From NCBI RefSeq assembly GCF_001021065.1, contig NZ_CP011546.1:1364001-1428000 (forward strand): a DNA stretch of 64,000 nt, in the 5' to 3' direction. This document shows, piece by piece, positions 1 to 10,031 of the stretch (the first letter of the stretch is position 1; the number at the start of each line of letters is the position of its first letter). Made by a program: the position numbers and the translations under genes. The notes beneath the pieces are model-generated. The model saw only the letters and a list, made by a program, of their open reading frames with translations. It did no database searches and had not been told where the DNA came from. The stretch is from Corynebacterium uterequi (GTDB taxonomy: Bacteria; Actinomycetota; Actinomycetes; Mycobacteriales; Mycobacteriaceae).

Positions 1-1498
1 GCAGCTCGTCGGCGAGCCGCTGCGGCAGCCGAACATCGAGGCGGGTGCCCGCAGCCTCGTAGTCCTCCTTGAGTACCGTCCCTAGTTCGTGCACCCGCGA
101 GACGACGTCTCCCCTGGTGAAAGGTACTACGAGAGTTACTCGCGCATCGAGCGAATTGAGAAAAAGCTCGATGCGAGTCGCCAGCTCGGCGACACCCTCA
201 CCAGTCGCCGCTGAGACGTAGACCACATTGTCCCGGTCCAGCACGTGCCGCAGCTCAGCGAGGATGAGGGGATCCGCGGCGTCGATCTTGTTGATGACGA
301 TGATCTCCGGCGGGACCTCTTCGCCGGATTCCTTGACCACGTCGTAGATGACCGCATTGACGGCCTCGATCTGCTGCAACGGGAACGGCGCCGAGCCGTC
401 GACGACATGCAGAATGAGGTCCGCGCCCAAGACCTCCTCAAGGGTGGATTTGAACGCCTCAACGAGCTGCGTCGGCAGGTGCCGGACGAAGCCGACCGTA
501 TCGGTAAAGACGATGGCGCGCCCGTCGGGCAACGTCGTGCGCCGTGTCGTCGGATCCAGGGTCGCGAAGAGCGCGTCTTCGACGAGCACGCCGGCGCCGG
601 TCATGGCATTAATGAGAGAGGACTTCCCGGCGTTGGTGTATCCAGCGATCGCGATCTTCGGGACGGTGGACTCCTGGCGCCGCGCGCGCTTGACCTCACG
701 GGCGGTCTTCATGCCCTGCAGCTCCCGGCGCAAGCGGGCCATTTCCGTGCGCAGGCGCCGACGATCCGCCTCAATACGGGTTTCACCTGGACCGCGCAGA
801 CCCACGCCGCCATTCGACCCGGCGCGGCCGCCGGCCTGGCGGGAGAGGTTCCCACCCCAACCGCGCACGCGGGTGTAGAGGTACTCCATTTGTGCGAGCG
901 AGACCTGGGCCTTGCCCTCTTTAGATTTCGCGTGCTGGGCGAAGATGTCGAGAATGAGCATCGTTCGGTCGATGACCTTCACCTTGAGCCGATCTTCGAG
1001 GGCCACCATCTGCCCCGGGGACAACTCACCGTCGCAGACCACGGTGTCGGCGCCGGTGGCCTCGACGATGCGTCGCAGCTCCTCGACCTTGCCGGAGCCG
1101 ATGTAGGTACCGGGATCTGGCCGGTCACGCTTTTGGTAGAGCAATTCCAACACCTCGGCGCCGGCGGTTTCAGCCAGGGAGGCGAGTTCCTGCATGTTGG
1201 CTTCCACCTGGGCGGTGGTCCCTTCGGTCCACACCCCAACGAGGATGACCTGCTCCAGGCGGAGCTTGCGGTACTCGACTTCGAACTCGGCTTCTTTTTC
1301 GCTGGTTTTACCGGTTGAGCCTTGCGCCACGGACCGGAAGGAATTGCGCTCCTCTAGATCTAGCTGGCCTGTCGTCGGCGATTCTAGGCCGCTGAGGTCG
1401 ACGCCCTCGTCGGGGTTGTGCTCGCTCGCCTGCGGGGCGTTGTCTTTGAAGGCCTGTGAGAGCAGCTGGTCGGTATCGTAAGAGGTGAACTTCGTCAT
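1..1498 (-). CDS. hflX: GTPase HflX (3' end outside window)
   Basis: Ribosome-associated GTPase that splits or rescues stalled ribosomes in the cytoplasm. About 499 codons are visible from the ATG at 1498, and the C-terminus lies beyond base 1. An N-terminal extension of about 75 residues is followed by the HflX N-domain, the Gly/Arg-rich linker (GGRAGSNGGVGLRGPGETRIE) around residues 215-240, and the G domain. The G1 motif GYTNAGKSS is near residue 285, the G3 motif DTVGF near 328 and the G4 motif NKID near 400. It is transcribed away from the gene at 1600. In Corynebacterium and Mycobacterium hflX sits beside dapF and miaA, as here. Confidence 0.96.
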   Translation of the reverse strand, partial: MTKFTSYDTDQLLSQAFKDNAPQASEHNPDEGVDLSGLESPTTGQLDLEERNSFRSVAQGSTGKTSEKEAEFEVEYRKLRLEQVILVGVWTEGTTAQVEANMQELASLAETAGAEVLELLYQKRDRPDPGTYIGSGKVEELRRIVEATGADTVVCDGELSPGQMVALEDRLKVKVIDRTMLILDIFAQHAKSKEGKAQVSLAQMEYLYTRVRGWGGNLSRQAGGRAGSNGGVGLRGPGETRIEADRRRLRTEMARLRRELQGMKTAREVKRARRQESTVPKIAIAGYTNAGKSSLINAMTGAGVLVEDALFATLDPTTRRTTLPDGRAIVFTDTVGFVRHLPTQLVEAFKSTLEEVLGADLILHVVDGSAPFPLQQIEAVNAVIYDVVKESGEEVPPEIIVINKIDAADPLILAELRHVLDRDNVVYVSAATGEGVAELATRIELFLNSLDARVTLVVPFTRGDVVSRVHELGTVLKEDYEAAGTRLDVRLPQRLADEL

Positions 1499-1585
1499 CG
1501 TCTTCTCAGTATCCCACGCACCCACCTGGTGGCCGAACCGTACCCCTCCGCGGGAGTCGATCCCCTGGCTATAACCTGGCGCGTC

Positions 1586-1591
1586 TAGACT
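1586..1591 (+). promoter_or_regulatory. -10 hexamer TAGACT, leaderless start predicted
   Basis: TAGACT ends 8 nt before the ATG at 1600 and no Shine-Dalgarno sequence lies between them. The transcript should begin at or next to the start codon. Confidence 0.55.
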
Positions 1592-1599
1592 GGTTGGCC

Positions 1600-2340
1600 A
1601 TGAGCACCGACTTACTGAGCATCGGCCTAGGTTTCGAGCGCTGGCAAGACGCCGTCGAAGCCGCCATCGCCACCAACCAGCTTTCGGTCCTAGGGGAAGT
1701 ACGCGGCGGGCAGCTGATTCACTACGCCGACCCCTCCGGAGCTCTCATCACCATCATGGCAGTGGAGCCCTACGCGACCTTCGCCGGATTCGAATCCGTC
1801 TCCCAGACCTTCGGCAACGTCACCATGGTCAACGACGTCGTCGCCTACTGTGAGGTCATCGATGCTCACGGTTCCGTCATGCAAGGCGTGACGGTGAACT
1901 TAGTGCATGGTCCCTTGCTCGCGGAGCTGCCCACCCAGGAATGGCAGCAGTTGGCAGTGGCGGCACTCATGATCGATTACACGCTGTATCCCTCGTCCGA
2001 GGACTTCGCCGCGGCCGGGTTGGGCGCCGTTGGGGAATTCGACTCCCCCGGCGCGAGGATCGTTGCCTCGGGCGACGGCTCCCAGGTGCCGGACGCGGCT
2101 GCGACGTTCAGCGCTCGAGTCCTTGACTCGGAGTATCGGCATAATCAACTCTCCGGCCAGCGTTTCATCCACGCGACCGTCGACGGCGCTTTCCCCTTCG
2201 ACGTGTGCCTGCCGGACGCGCCTGAGCTTCCGGTTCGAGATAGCATTATCTACGGCTCAGCGGTGATGACTGCCGCCGTCACCAGCCCGACGGGCGGCTG
2301 CGGAGGATGTGGAGGTTCCTGCGGCTGCGGCGGGCATTAG
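1600..2340 (+). CDS. Conserved corynebacterial protein with Cys/Gly-rich tail
   Basis: A 246-residue cytoplasmic protein with no signal peptide or membrane segment. I recognise no catalytic family. The body is acidic and mixed alpha/beta in character. The last 15 residues are GGCGGCGGSCGCGGH, with four Cys and a terminal His, which looks like a metal-binding or redox tail. The ATG at 1600 is preferred over the in-frame TTG at 1594 because a -10 box sits 8 nt upstream of it. The next gene follows after 21 bp on the same strand. Its function is unknown; position next to hflX and dapF suggests a conserved housekeeping role (inference). Confidence 0.8.
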   Translation: MSTDLLSIGLGFERWQDAVEAAIATNQLSVLGEVRGGQLIHYADPSGALITIMAVEPYATFAGFESVSQTFGNVTMVNDVVAYCEVIDAHGSVMQGVTVNLVHGPLLAELPTQEWQQLAVAALMIDYTLYPSSEDFAAAGLGAVGEFDSPGARIVASGDGSQVPDAAATFSARVLDSEYRHNQLSGQRFIHATVDGAFPFDVCLPDAPELPVRDSIIYGSAVMTAAVTSPTGGCGGCGGSCGCGGH

Positions 2341-2361
2341 GCAAAGAAGGGGAGGGAAGAG

Positions 2362-2871
2362 ATGTTGACGACGCGTCTCGGGGTTATTTGGGCCGCAGTA
2401 GCGGTGCTGTGCCTGCTACTCGTGTTCACTCTGCGGACGGCGGGGCTGTTCCTCTCGGGACTGCTCTTCCTCGCCGCTGCCCTGTTTGCGTGGCGTTCGT
2501 CGTTCATCCAACCCGAATCCCGCGCCCTACGCACGTCGATCCAGCTCAGTACCGATGACATTCAGGCGATCCTCGACGCGTACGATCGTTTCCTCCTCGC
2601 CGGCGACGCCGATTCCATCGCAGACCGAACGCTGCACCGCCCGGCGCTGGCCGACGAGAGTTGCGACGCGCCGGCGATTACCGAGTTTCGGGCCAAAGCG
2701 GAGGCCGCCCGCCGCTTCATCTACCGTGTGGGGGCCATCGTCGAGGACCCGTCAGTGACCACTACCGAGCTCACCAATATTCTCGGCATCGCCGACCAAC
2801 GCAGCCAGGAGCTGGCCGAGGCGTGGAATCAGGCCCGCTTAGAGGCCCGCCGCCTCGGCCGCGACTATTAA
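2362..2871 (+). CDS. Small membrane-anchored protein of unknown function
   Basis: A 169-residue protein with two closely spaced hydrophobic segments (about residues 7-23 and 27-44) followed by a soluble, helix-rich, acidic C-terminal region on one side of the membrane. A purine-rich Shine-Dalgarno (GGGGAGGG) precedes the ATG. It is probably co-transcribed with the Cys-tailed protein upstream. Its TAA stop interlocks with the stop of convergent dapF in the tetranucleotide TTAA. I recognise no named domain. Confidence 0.78.
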   Translation: MLTTRLGVIWAAVAVLCLLLVFTLRTAGLFLSGLLFLAAALFAWRSSFIQPESRALRTSIQLSTDDIQAILDAYDRFLLAGDADSIADRTLHRPALADESCDAPAITEFRAKAEAARRFIYRVGAIVEDPSVTTTELTNILGIADQRSQELAEAWNQARLEARRLGRDY

Positions 2872-3695
2872 TCCGCCGACGGCTGGAGGCTTTCTAGCTC
2901 CACCTCACCGGTGGCGACGATGCGCGAGGGGCCGGTGAGCCGCGCTCCGGAATCGTCGATGCGCACCGTGACGGTGCCCCCAGGCACATGGACGTCGAGG
3001 GTCCCCGTCGACGATCCCTCTGCTGCCAACGCCGCCATTGTGGCTGCCACCGTTCCGGTGCCGCACGAACGGGTCTCCCCTACTCCCCGTTCCCACACGC
3101 GCATGGCGATGGCGCCGTCGGCAGGCGGAGTGACGATTTCGACGTTGACGCCCTCCGGAAACACCTCGGTGCTAAACACCGGGGCGCACAGCTCCAGCTC
3201 CGCGAGGCGCTCGGGTGTAAGCCCCGGAATGACAGCCGCCAGGTGCGGGTTGCCCACGTCCACCGCCTCACCGCTAAAGGAACAATCCCCCATGGATGCC
3301 GTGGAGGTGCCGGTGATGCGCGCTGCTCCCATGCCCACGGAAACAACGGCCGCGGTGTCGCTGACCTCAAGGATCTCCACTTCACGCTCGCCGGCTCGGG
3401 TATCGATGACGAAACGGTCCTCGGTGACCCCCTCCCGGGTGCGCAGCCAGTGGGCAAACACCCGGACACCGTTTCCGCACATCTCCGCGACGGAGCCGTC
3501 GGCGTTGCGATAATCCATGAACCATCGCTGGCCGCGGCGGACGACGTGGAGAATCCCGTCGGCGCCGATGCCGGCGCGCCGGTCGCACAGGCGGGCAACT
3601 ATGTCCGGGGTGAGGTCGATGGTGTCCTCGGCGTCCGGGATGATGATGAAATCATTCTCGGTGCCATGGCCTTTGGCGAATGTCAGGGTAGTCAC
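2868..3695 (-). CDS. dapF: Diaminopimelate epimerase
   Basis: Converts LL- to meso-diaminopimelate for lysine and peptidoglycan synthesis. The protein is 275 residues, the usual family length. The two catalytic cysteines are visible as EMCGNGVR (Cys73) and RSCGTGT (Cys211), the pair that forms the two-base racemisation site in this PLP-independent family. The ATG overlaps the end of miaA by 4 bp, so the two are translationally coupled. It complements dapA and dapB, which lie about 20 kb away in this window. Confidence 0.98.
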   Translation of the reverse strand: MTTLTFAKGHGTENDFIIIPDAEDTIDLTPDIVARLCDRRAGIGADGILHVVRRGQRWFMDYRNADGSVAEMCGNGVRVFAHWLRTREGVTEDRFVIDTRAGEREVEILEVSDTAAVVSVGMGAARITGTSTASMGDCSFSGEAVDVGNPHLAAVIPGLTPERLAELELCAPVFSTEVFPEGVNVEIVTPPADGAIAMRVWERGVGETRSCGTGTVAATMAALAAEGSSTGTLDVHVPGGTVTVRIDDSGARLTGPSRIVATGEVELESLQPSAD

Positions 3696-4609
3696 GTCAG
3701 CAATTCTAGTGACTGAGTCAAGGCGTCCCCGGCGGCATCGATCCAGTGGATGCGCCGGTCCCGGTTGAACCAGGACCGTTGGCGCCGCACATACCGCCGG
3801 GTCCCGGTGATGGTGCGGTCGACGGCTTCTTCCGAGGTGAGGGTTCCGGCCAGTAGCTCAAGCACCTGTGCGTAGCCGATGGCGCGGCCGGCGGTCGAGT
3901 CTGCGACGAGTCCGTGATCGGACACCAAGTTGCTGACCTCGTCGATAAACCCGCGCTCGAACATCTCCCGGGTGCGACGCTCGATGCGCGGATTGAGCCA
4001 TTCCGCATTGGTACGAAGCCCGATGATCCGGGTGTTCCACCGCGGTACGGCGTTCTTAGGCGGCTGGGAAGCCCGGAAAGGCCGACCGGTGAGCTCGATG
4101 ACTTCCAGGGCTCGCACGGTACGCCGCGGGTCCGCGTCCTCGATGATGCGGGCAGCGTCGGGATCGATGGCGGCGAGTTCGGCGTGCAGCCGCAGAACCC
4201 CAATTTCCTCGAGGCGGCGTTCGTAGCGTGCTCGAACGTGAGGATCGGTGGGCGGGAACTGCCAGTCGTCGATGAGGCTCTGGTAGTACATCATGGACCC
4301 GCCCACCAGGATCGGGGTGATCCCGCGGGACATGAGCTGCTCGGCCACCGCGACGGCGCGCCGTTGGTAGTCGGCTACCGAGGCGGTACGGGTCACGTCC
4401 CACACGTCGAGCAGGTGGTGGGCGATGCCACGGCGTTCAGCCATGCTCAGCTTGGCTGTCCCGATGTCCATCCCCCGATAAAGTTGCATCGAGTCAACGT
4501 TGATAATCTCGCCGCCCAGGCGTTCGGCCAGCGCGAGCGACAGCGCCGACTTGCCCGAGGCCGTGGGCCCGACAACGGCCACGGGACGCACGGCAGGGAT
4601 GGGGGTCAT
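3692..4609 (-). CDS. miaA: tRNA dimethylallyltransferase
   Basis: Transfers dimethylallyl to N6 of A37 in tRNAs reading U-starting codons, supplying the substrate for MiaB (encoded at 7.9-9.4 kb). The P-loop is GPTASGKS at residues 14-21, followed by the conserved [18 protein letters not shown] segment. The start at 4609 gives 305 residues, normal for the family. An in-frame upstream extension to 4753 has no family similarity. A TAAACT hexamer 7 nt upstream of 4609, without a Shine-Dalgarno, supports this start and a leaderless message. Confidence 0.97.
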   Translation of the reverse strand: MTPIPAVRPVAVVGPTASGKSALSLALAERLGGEIINVDSMQLYRGMDIGTAKLSMAERRGIAHHLLDVWDVTRTASVADYQRRAVAVAEQLMSRGITPILVGGSMMYYQSLIDDWQFPPTDPHVRARYERRLEEIGVLRLHAELAAIDPDAARIIEDADPRRTVRALEVIELTGRPFRASQPPKNAVPRWNTRIIGLRTNAEWLNPRIERRTREMFERGFIDEVSNLVSDHGLVADSTAGRAIGYAQVLELLAGTLTSEEAVDRTITGTRRYVRRQRSWFNRDRRIHWIDAAGDALTQSLELLT

Positions 4610-4616
4610 TGGGCAA

Positions 4617-4622
4617 AGTTTA
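4617..4622 (-). promoter_or_regulatory. -10 hexamer TAAACT of miaA-dapF
   Basis: TAAACT on the minus strand lies 7 nt upstream of the miaA ATG, and no ribosome binding site intervenes. Confidence 0.55.
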
Positions 4623-4696
4623 CGCGCCGGACCATCATAGGCCAACGCCCCTGCTGCCAGCAGAGCCTGTTCGCGGTATCGTACAAGGGCGAACAT

Positions 4697-4721
4697 GTGC
4701 GCGCGCCGTGTCGGCGGGCGC
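4697..4721 (+). other. GC-rich leader hairpin before the DUF349 gene
   Basis: GTGCGCGCCG pairs with CGGC and GCGCAC across a 3-nt loop and a 2-nt bulge. It lies about 60 nt before the ATG at 4780, in the 170-bp divergent gap shared with miaA. There is no U-tract, so a leader structure is more likely than a terminator. Confidence 0.4.
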
Positions 4722-4779
4722 ACTGGAATCCTGGCAGCCGTGACGCGCGGCACTCATCCTCAACCCAAGGACGTTTCTT

Positions 4780-6114
4780 ATGACTGGCGAGCACACTCCC
4801 TCCCCTATCCCCGGACCGAAGCCGGGCCCCCGCCCAGGCCCGCGGCCGACCCCAGGTCCGGCGCGCGGAGTCAACCCGGCCCCCGTCCCCGCTGCCGCCA
4901 CTGACCCCTCGAAGTTCGGCCGCATCGATGAAGACGGCACCGTCTACGTCACCACGGCCGACGGCGAACGCGCTATCGGGTCCTGGCAGGCCGGAACCAT
5001 CGAGGAGGGACTGGCCCACTACGGTCAGCGCTACGACGACCTTGCCACCGAAGTGGAGCTGCTCGAAACGAGGATCGGCGCCCACCCGGAGGAGGCGAAG
5101 AAGCTCGCCGCCCAGGCCGAGGCGTTGCGTGACACGCTTCCCACTGCCGCGGTGATCGGAGACCTGGAGCGGCTCGGCACTCGCCTGGCGGCGGTCATTG
5201 ACCACGCCCACAGTGCCGAGGAGAAGGCGGCACAGGACAAGATCAGCCGGCGGGAGAAAGCCATCGCCCGCAAGGAAGAGCTGGCCGCCGAGGCCGAAGA
5301 CCTGGCCGAGAACTCCACCGAGTGGAAGACCAGTGGTGACCGGATCCGGGCGATCCTCGATGAGTGGCGCACCATCCGCGGCATCGACCGCGCAACGGAC
5401 GACGCCCTGTGGAAGCGCTACTCCCGCGCCCGCGACTCTTTCAACCGCCGCCGCGGCGCCCACTTCGCTGAGCTGGACCGGGGCCGCGCGTCGGCGAAGG
5501 CGAAGAAGGAAGCGCTCATCGAACAGGCCGAAGCCCTGCAGGACTCGACGCAGTGGCGCGAGACCGCACAGCGCTACCGGGAATTGATGACAGAGTGGAA
5601 GGCCGCCGGGCGCGCCCAGCGCAGCGACGACGATAAGCTCTGGGCTCGCTTCCGAGCCGCGCAGGATCACTTCTTCGCCGCCCGCGACGCCGATATTGCC
5701 GCCCGCGACCACGAGTTCGAGGCGAACGCCGCGGCCAAGGACGCACTCATCGCCGAGTTTGATGCCCAGATTGACCCCTCGTCGAACATCGACCAGGCCC
5801 GCGCTAAACTGCGCGAGCTCCAGGAAAAGTGGGAGGAGATCGGGTTCGTGCCGCGCAATCGGGTGCGCGAGTACGAGGATAAGATCTCCGCGCTAGAGTC
5901 CCGCGTTGCGGATGCAGAGAAGGCGCAGTGGCGTCGCACGGACCCGGCTGTGCAGGCCCGCGTGGCACAGTTTGAGGCGAAGGTCGCCGACTTCACCCAG
6001 CGAGCGGAGAAGGCCGAATCCCAGGGTAAGGAGTCCGAGGCTGCGGAGCTGCGCGCCCAGGCCGCCCAGTGGGAGCAATTCGCTGAGGCTGCCCGCAACG
6101 CCGTCGACAATTAG
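4780..6114 (+). CDS. DUF349 repeat protein
   Basis: A 444-residue soluble protein. The first 40 residues are Pro/Gly-rich (PGPKPGPRPGPRPTPGP), then a globular segment, then charged helical DUF349 repeats from about residue 135 onward. The repeats show the recurrent W-K-x-x-G and D-x-x-LW-x-R/K-F/Y pattern. It corresponds in position and type to M. tuberculosis Rv2731, also near miaA and miaB. The molecular role of the family is not established. AAGGA stands about 10 nt before the ATG. The GNAT gene follows after 6 bp, so the two are probably one operon. Confidence 0.85.
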   Translation: MTGEHTPSPIPGPKPGPRPGPRPTPGPARGVNPAPVPAAATDPSKFGRIDEDGTVYVTTADGERAIGSWQAGTIEEGLAHYGQRYDDLATEVELLETRIGAHPEEAKKLAAQAEALRDTLPTAAVIGDLERLGTRLAAVIDHAHSAEEKAAQDKISRREKAIARKEELAAEAEDLAENSTEWKTSGDRIRAILDEWRTIRGIDRATDDALWKRYSRARDSFNRRRGAHFAELDRGRASAKAKKEALIEQAEALQDSTQWRETAQRYRELMTEWKAAGRAQRSDDDKLWARFRAAQDHFFAARDADIAARDHEFEANAAAKDALIAEFDAQIDPSSNIDQARAKLRELQEKWEEIGFVPRNRVREYEDKISALESRVADAEKAQWRRTDPAVQARVAQFEAKVADFTQRAEKAESQGKESEAAELRAQAAQWEQFAEAARNAVDN

Positions 6115-6120
6115 GCCCGG

Positions 6121-7239
6121 ATGCAGCTGATCCACCTCAACCGGCCGGTGCCGGGCGAGCCGCCGGCCGACATCGCCCGTACTTATGTCTTCCTGGCCAA
6201 TCTCGCCGCCCAGGAGGCCAGCGGTGATCCAGCCGCGTCGGTGAGCATCGACTCGGTGTTGACCCGGCTGGGCGGCTCGGCGGAGTCCGACGCTGTGCTG
6301 CTGGCGCTCGTCGATGATGAACTCACTCCCGTCGTCGCCGCGCTCGGTCCCTGGGGGTTGCCGATGGTGCCGTCCACCGTGCGACCTGGGGACGAGGATC
6401 GGGCTCTGGAGGTCGCCGGGCTGTGCCACATCGCTATCCCACTGCTGGAGGACCTTGACACCTTAGACGTCGATGTCGTCTTCGACGCCGCCTACTTGCC
6501 CCTGCCCGGGGAGCGTATCGGCGCCGACGCCCTCGACGTCGAACGCCGCCTGCTCGACGCCGCCGGCGACATCGCCCGGTCGTTAGGCCGCCGCTCGATC
6601 CACTACTGGGTCGACCGCCACGAGAACCTCCCGGAGGGGTACGACCCCGCGGTGGAGGTGCACCAGGTGCGCATCGACATTCCTGCGGCCACGCCCCTAA
6701 TCGATGCCTACCCGCCCCGCATCGACGTCTCAACCGCGATCGTCGACAACTACGGCGGTGACACCTCCGCCGCCCACAGCATTGCCGAGCTTCTCACCCG
6801 GGCCAGCGCCGACGCCTACCTCGGTGCCCTCCCGGCGGAGCCGATTTGCTGGACGCCTCAACGGCTCGTCGACGCCGCCGCCAGGCTGGGCGACCGCTGC
6901 CAGGAACAATTCCTGGCAACGGTCATCGACGACGGTCAAGCGGTGGCAGCGTGCGAATTCACCTATCAGCGCCCGGACCCCGCGAATCCCACCGTCGCGG
7001 AGCTCGGCGTTGTTGCGGTGGCCCGCACGCATCGCGGGCGGGGATTGGCTCGGCACGTGCTCGCTGCGGGCATCGCCGAGCTGCGTCGTCGGCATCCGAG
7101 CATCGTTGCGCTGTATGGTTCCTACGCCGCTGGCGACGCCGCCTCGGTCGCGTTGCTTGCCCCCTATCGGCCCCGGCTGCTGGCCACCTGCCTCGGACTC
7201 GTGGGCACGGTGGCGCCCGTCGAGCCTCGCGTTAACTAA
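6121..7239 (+). CDS. GNAT-family N-acetyltransferase
   Basis: A 372-residue cytoplasmic protein. The C-terminal third carries a GNAT fold: ELGVVAVARTHRGRGLARHV contains the acetyl-CoA pyrophosphate loop (R-x-x-R-G-R-G), followed by a helix and a VALYGSYA strand. The N-terminal 200 residues may be a degenerate second GNAT domain, as in other two-domain actinobacterial members (inference). The substrate is unknown. It follows the DUF349 gene by 6 bp. Its stop interlocks with that of the convergent membrane protein in CTAA. Confidence 0.85.
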   Translation: MQLIHLNRPVPGEPPADIARTYVFLANLAAQEASGDPAASVSIDSVLTRLGGSAESDAVLLALVDDELTPVVAALGPWGLPMVPSTVRPGDEDRALEVAGLCHIAIPLLEDLDTLDVDVVFDAAYLPLPGERIGADALDVERRLLDAAGDIARSLGRRSIHYWVDRHENLPEGYDPAVEVHQVRIDIPAATPLIDAYPPRIDVSTAIVDNYGGDTSAAHSIAELLTRASADAYLGALPAEPICWTPQRLVDAAARLGDRCQEQFLATVIDDGQAVAACEFTYQRPDPANPTVAELGVVAVARTHRGRGLARHVLAAGIAELRRRHPSIVALYGSYAAGDAASVALLAPYRPRLLATCLGLVGTVAPVEPRVN

Positions 7240-7877
7240 TCGTGCGGCCGGTGCCGCTCGGCGGCCCGGCGCCGGCGGTCGTCCTTAAGGTACTCCGGCA
7301 GCTGCTCCTCGCTCCGACGCCGAGCGTCGAGCAACGCGCGCTGGGCGCGGCCTACCTCGTCGAGGTCATCCGCCTCCGAGCGGGCCTGAGCGAGAGCGGC
7401 CTGTTCGGGGTTTCGCCGCAGGGCGCTCATCGAATAGGCGCATACGGCGATCAGCGCCGCCGCCGAGAGCAGCCATACTCCGATACCGAGGTTGATGCCA
7501 TCAAAGGACGACGGCCGCGTCTGACGCAGCCACACCGCTAACAGGGAAGAAAAGGCCGCCACAGCAGAGAACATCCACGCCACCAGGGCGAACACCGTCC
7601 GCTTGGTCACGAGGGTGGCGAGGGTGAACACGCCCATCCCCAAGGTCCCCAGGATGGCGAAAATGTACTCGGTGATTTTCATCCCGGCATCGCGGGCACC
7701 GGGAAGGACGAAGGCAACCTCGTAGCCGCGGACCGGGCCGGCGTAAGGCAAGACCATAAACGCTAGCCACAGGGCCGCCACCACCCACAGTGCGGTATTG
7801 ATGCCGGCCAGGGACACGGTCCTGGCGGCAGCGCGTTCTTGTGCGGCAAGCTGGCGAGAGTCTGCGGGGCTTTCCAT
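7236..7877 (-). CDS. Four-helix membrane protein next to miaB (Rv2732c-like position)
   Basis: A 213-residue protein. A short N-terminal cytosolic segment is followed by four hydrophobic spans (about residues 25-45, 70-90, 97-117 and 130-150) and a charged, Arg-rich C-terminal tail predicted to be cytosolic. The start at 7877 (MESPADS) is chosen over one 27 nt upstream because TAAGCT sits 8 nt ahead of it. A membrane protein occupies the same place beside miaB in mycobacteria (Rv2732c). No function is known. Confidence 0.82.
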   Translation of the reverse strand: MESPADSRQLAAQERAAARTVSLAGINTALWVVAALWLAFMVLPYAGPVRGYEVAFVLPGARDAGMKITEYIFAILGTLGMGVFTLATLVTKRTVFALVAWMFSAVAAFSSLLAVWLRQTRPSSFDGINLGIGVWLLSAAALIAVCAYSMSALRRNPEQAALAQARSEADDLDEVGRAQRALLDARRRSEEQLPEYLKDDRRRRAAERHRPHD

Positions 7878-7906
7878 GTCTCGGTAGCTTACCCCCACCC
7901 GCACGG

Positions 7907-9406
7907 CTAGTTGCTGCGACGGATGCCGGGCAAGCCCAGGCCGATGCCGATGGGTGCCGTTGTGGGCACCTGTCCTGCCGCCGACATGTCGCCCGCCTTC
8001 GTCCGACGGTGCCGGCGCACACCCGAGTCCGCGATGAGGTAGTGCGGCTTGGAATCTGTGATGACGACCGTCACCAGGTCGCCGGGGCGGATGTCGCCAT
8101 CGGTCTCTCCACGCGGGGTGAAGTGGACTAGGCGCCCATCACGGCCCCGACCGCTGAGCCGCTGGGTGCGGCTGTTCTTGCGCCCGCCGCCGGCTTGCAC
8201 CAGGAGTTCGACCTCGGTGCCGACCAGGCGGGCGTTCTCCTCCTCGGAGATCCGTTCCTGCAGCTCTACGAGGCGTTCGAACCGTTCCTGGACAACCTCC
8301 TTGGGAACCTGATCCACCATGTCGGCCGCCGGGGTGCCCGGGCGAGGCGAGTATTGGAAGGTGAAGGCGCTGGTGAATCGGGCGCGTTCGACGACATCCA
8401 GCGTCGCCTGGAAGTCCTCCTCGGTTTCGCCGGGGAATCCGACGATGATGTCAGTGGTGATGGCAGCATGGGGAAGTTTCTCCCGGACCTCGTCGAGTAT
8501 CCTTAGGAACTTCTTGGACCGGTAGGACCGGCGCATCCGCTTGAGGACGTCGTCGGACCCGGACTGCAACGGCATGTGCAGCTGCGGGCACACGTTCGGA
8601 GTCTCCGCCATGGCATCGATGACATCTGACGTGAATTCCGCCGGGTGCGGGGAGGTAAAGCGCAGTCGTTCCAGGCCCTCGATCTCCCCGCAGGCGCGCA
8701 GCAGCTTCGAGAAGGCGGAGCGGTCACGTTCCAGGCCCGGATCGGAGAAGTTCACGCCGTAGGAGTTGACGTTTTGCCCGAGCAGGGTCACTTCGCTGAC
8801 GCCCTGGTCCACGAGGGCTTGCACCTCCGCGAGGATGTCGCCGGGGCGGCGATCCTGCTCCTTTCCGCGAAGGCTCGGCACAATGCAGAACGTGCAGGTG
8901 TTGTTGCACCCCACTGAGATGGACACCCAGCCCGCGTAGGCGGACTCCCGCTTGGCGGGCAGCACGCTGGGAAACTCCTCTAGGGATTCAACGATTTCGA
9001 CCTGGGCGGCGTCATTGTGCCGGGCTCGTTCCAATAGAGCAGGCAAGGACCCCATGTTATGGGTACCAAACACCGCATCGACCCACGGCGCCTTATCGAT
9101 GACGTTGTCTTTGTCCTTCTGCGCCAGACAGCCGCCGACGGCGATTTGCATGCCGGGGTGATTGTCCTTGGTGTGCTTGAGAAGACCGAGAGTGCCGTAG
9201 AGACGCTGGTCAGCGTTCTCCCGCACGGCGCAGGTGTTGAAGACGACAAGGTCAGGCTCCTGGTCCTCGACGGCGGCGACGTAGCCGGCGTCCTCCAATA
9301 GGCCGGAAAGCCGCTCCGAGTCGTGGACATTCATCTGGCAGCCGAAGGTACGCACCTCGTAGGTGCGAGGTTCGGTCAAGGTCTCGTGCTCCATCACGGT
9401 GGGCAT
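7907..9406 (-). CDS. miaB: tRNA-2-methylthio-N6-dimethylallyladenosine synthase
   Basis: Radical-SAM methylthiotransferase that adds a methylthio group to i6A37 made by MiaA. In the 499-residue form the UPF0004 domain begins with RTFGCQMN (Cys23) and carries the second-cluster cysteines (FNTCAVREN). The radical-SAM cluster motif [11 protein letters not shown] follows, then a C-terminal TRAM domain. The start at 9406 (MPTVMEHE) is preferred, with MEHE at 9394 as the alternative. Sequence further upstream lacks similarity to the family. Confidence 0.97.
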   Translation of the reverse strand: MPTVMEHETLTEPRTYEVRTFGCQMNVHDSERLSGLLEDAGYVAAVEDQEPDLVVFNTCAVRENADQRLYGTLGLLKHTKDNHPGMQIAVGGCLAQKDKDNVIDKAPWVDAVFGTHNMGSLPALLERARHNDAAQVEIVESLEEFPSVLPAKRESAYAGWVSISVGCNNTCTFCIVPSLRGKEQDRRPGDILAEVQALVDQGVSEVTLLGQNVNSYGVNFSDPGLERDRSAFSKLLRACGEIEGLERLRFTSPHPAEFTSDVIDAMAETPNVCPQLHMPLQSGSDDVLKRMRRSYRSKKFLRILDEVREKLPHAAITTDIIVGFPGETEEDFQATLDVVERARFTSAFTFQYSPRPGTPAADMVDQVPKEVVQERFERLVELQERISEEENARLVGTEVELLVQAGGGRKNSRTQRLSGRGRDGRLVHFTPRGETDGDIRPGDLVTVVITDSKPHYLIADSGVRRHRRTKAGDMSAAGQVPTTAPIGIGLGLPGIRRSN

Positions 9407-9431
9407 TGTAGTGATCGCCTCTGATGAGGAC

Positions 9432-10031
9432 CTAACCCGTGCTGTCCGCGAGCTCGGCGAGCCGATCGTCGAGAGCTTGCTGCGCGATGCGCAGGCTGAG
9501 CCCCTCCCCGAAGCCCCGCCGGGCGAGTACTCCAACGATGCGCCGCAGAGCACGTTGGCGTTCGGCGTAGTCGCCTGGAACGGAGGTTATTGTCCGGGCT
9601 TTCTTGCGGGCCAGCGCCTCCGCCGTTGCGGCTTCGTCGGCATCGCTGACGTTGGCCAAGGCCTCGGCCCGCACCGAAGCGTCGACGCCTTTGGCCCGAA
9701 GCTCCTGCTCGAGTACCCGGGTGGATTTACCCCGCCGGGAACGCCGTTGGCGGACCCACTCGGCGGCGAAGTCGGCGTCGTCGATGAGGCCTACCCGCTC
9801 CAAGTCGTCGATCACCTCCGTGACGAGTGCCTCGGGAAACTCGGCATCGATGAGCCGTTGACGCAGTTCCGCACGGGAGCGGCGCCGGTGATTGAGCAAT
9901 CCCAGGGCGCGGGAGCGTACCGCGGCTTTATCCGATTCGTGGGCGTGGTCGAACAGCCCGGTTCCCCGGCCCGAGTCGTATTCCGCGAGCGCGGCGCGTA
10001 GGGCATCGATGCGTTCGCGTTTAGTTGTCAT
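9432..10031 (-). CDS. recX: Recombination regulator RecX
   Basis: Small helical protein that binds RecA filaments and inhibits their extension. The 199-residue product from the ATG at 10031 (MTTKRER) shows the RecX three-helix repeats, such as [32 protein letters not shown] and [20 protein letters not shown]. Its start overlaps the 3' end of recA by 11 bp, the usual recA-recX coupling that keeps RecX below RecA. Confidence 0.95.
   Translation of the reverse strand: MTTKRERIDALRAALAEYDSGRGTGLFDHAHESDKAAVRSRALGLLNHRRRSRAELRQRLIDAEFPEALVTEVIDDLERVGLIDDADFAAEWVRQRRSRRGKSTRVLEQELRAKGVDASVRAEALANVSDADEAATAEALARKKARTITSVPGDYAERQRALRRIVGVLARRGFGEGLSLRIAQQALDDRLAELADSTG

Noticed and set aside
245-1318. 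A 357-codon plus-strand frame opposite hflX
   Set aside because: hflX on the minus strand is unambiguous, with G1, G3 and G4 motifs in order. The plus frame is its shadow.
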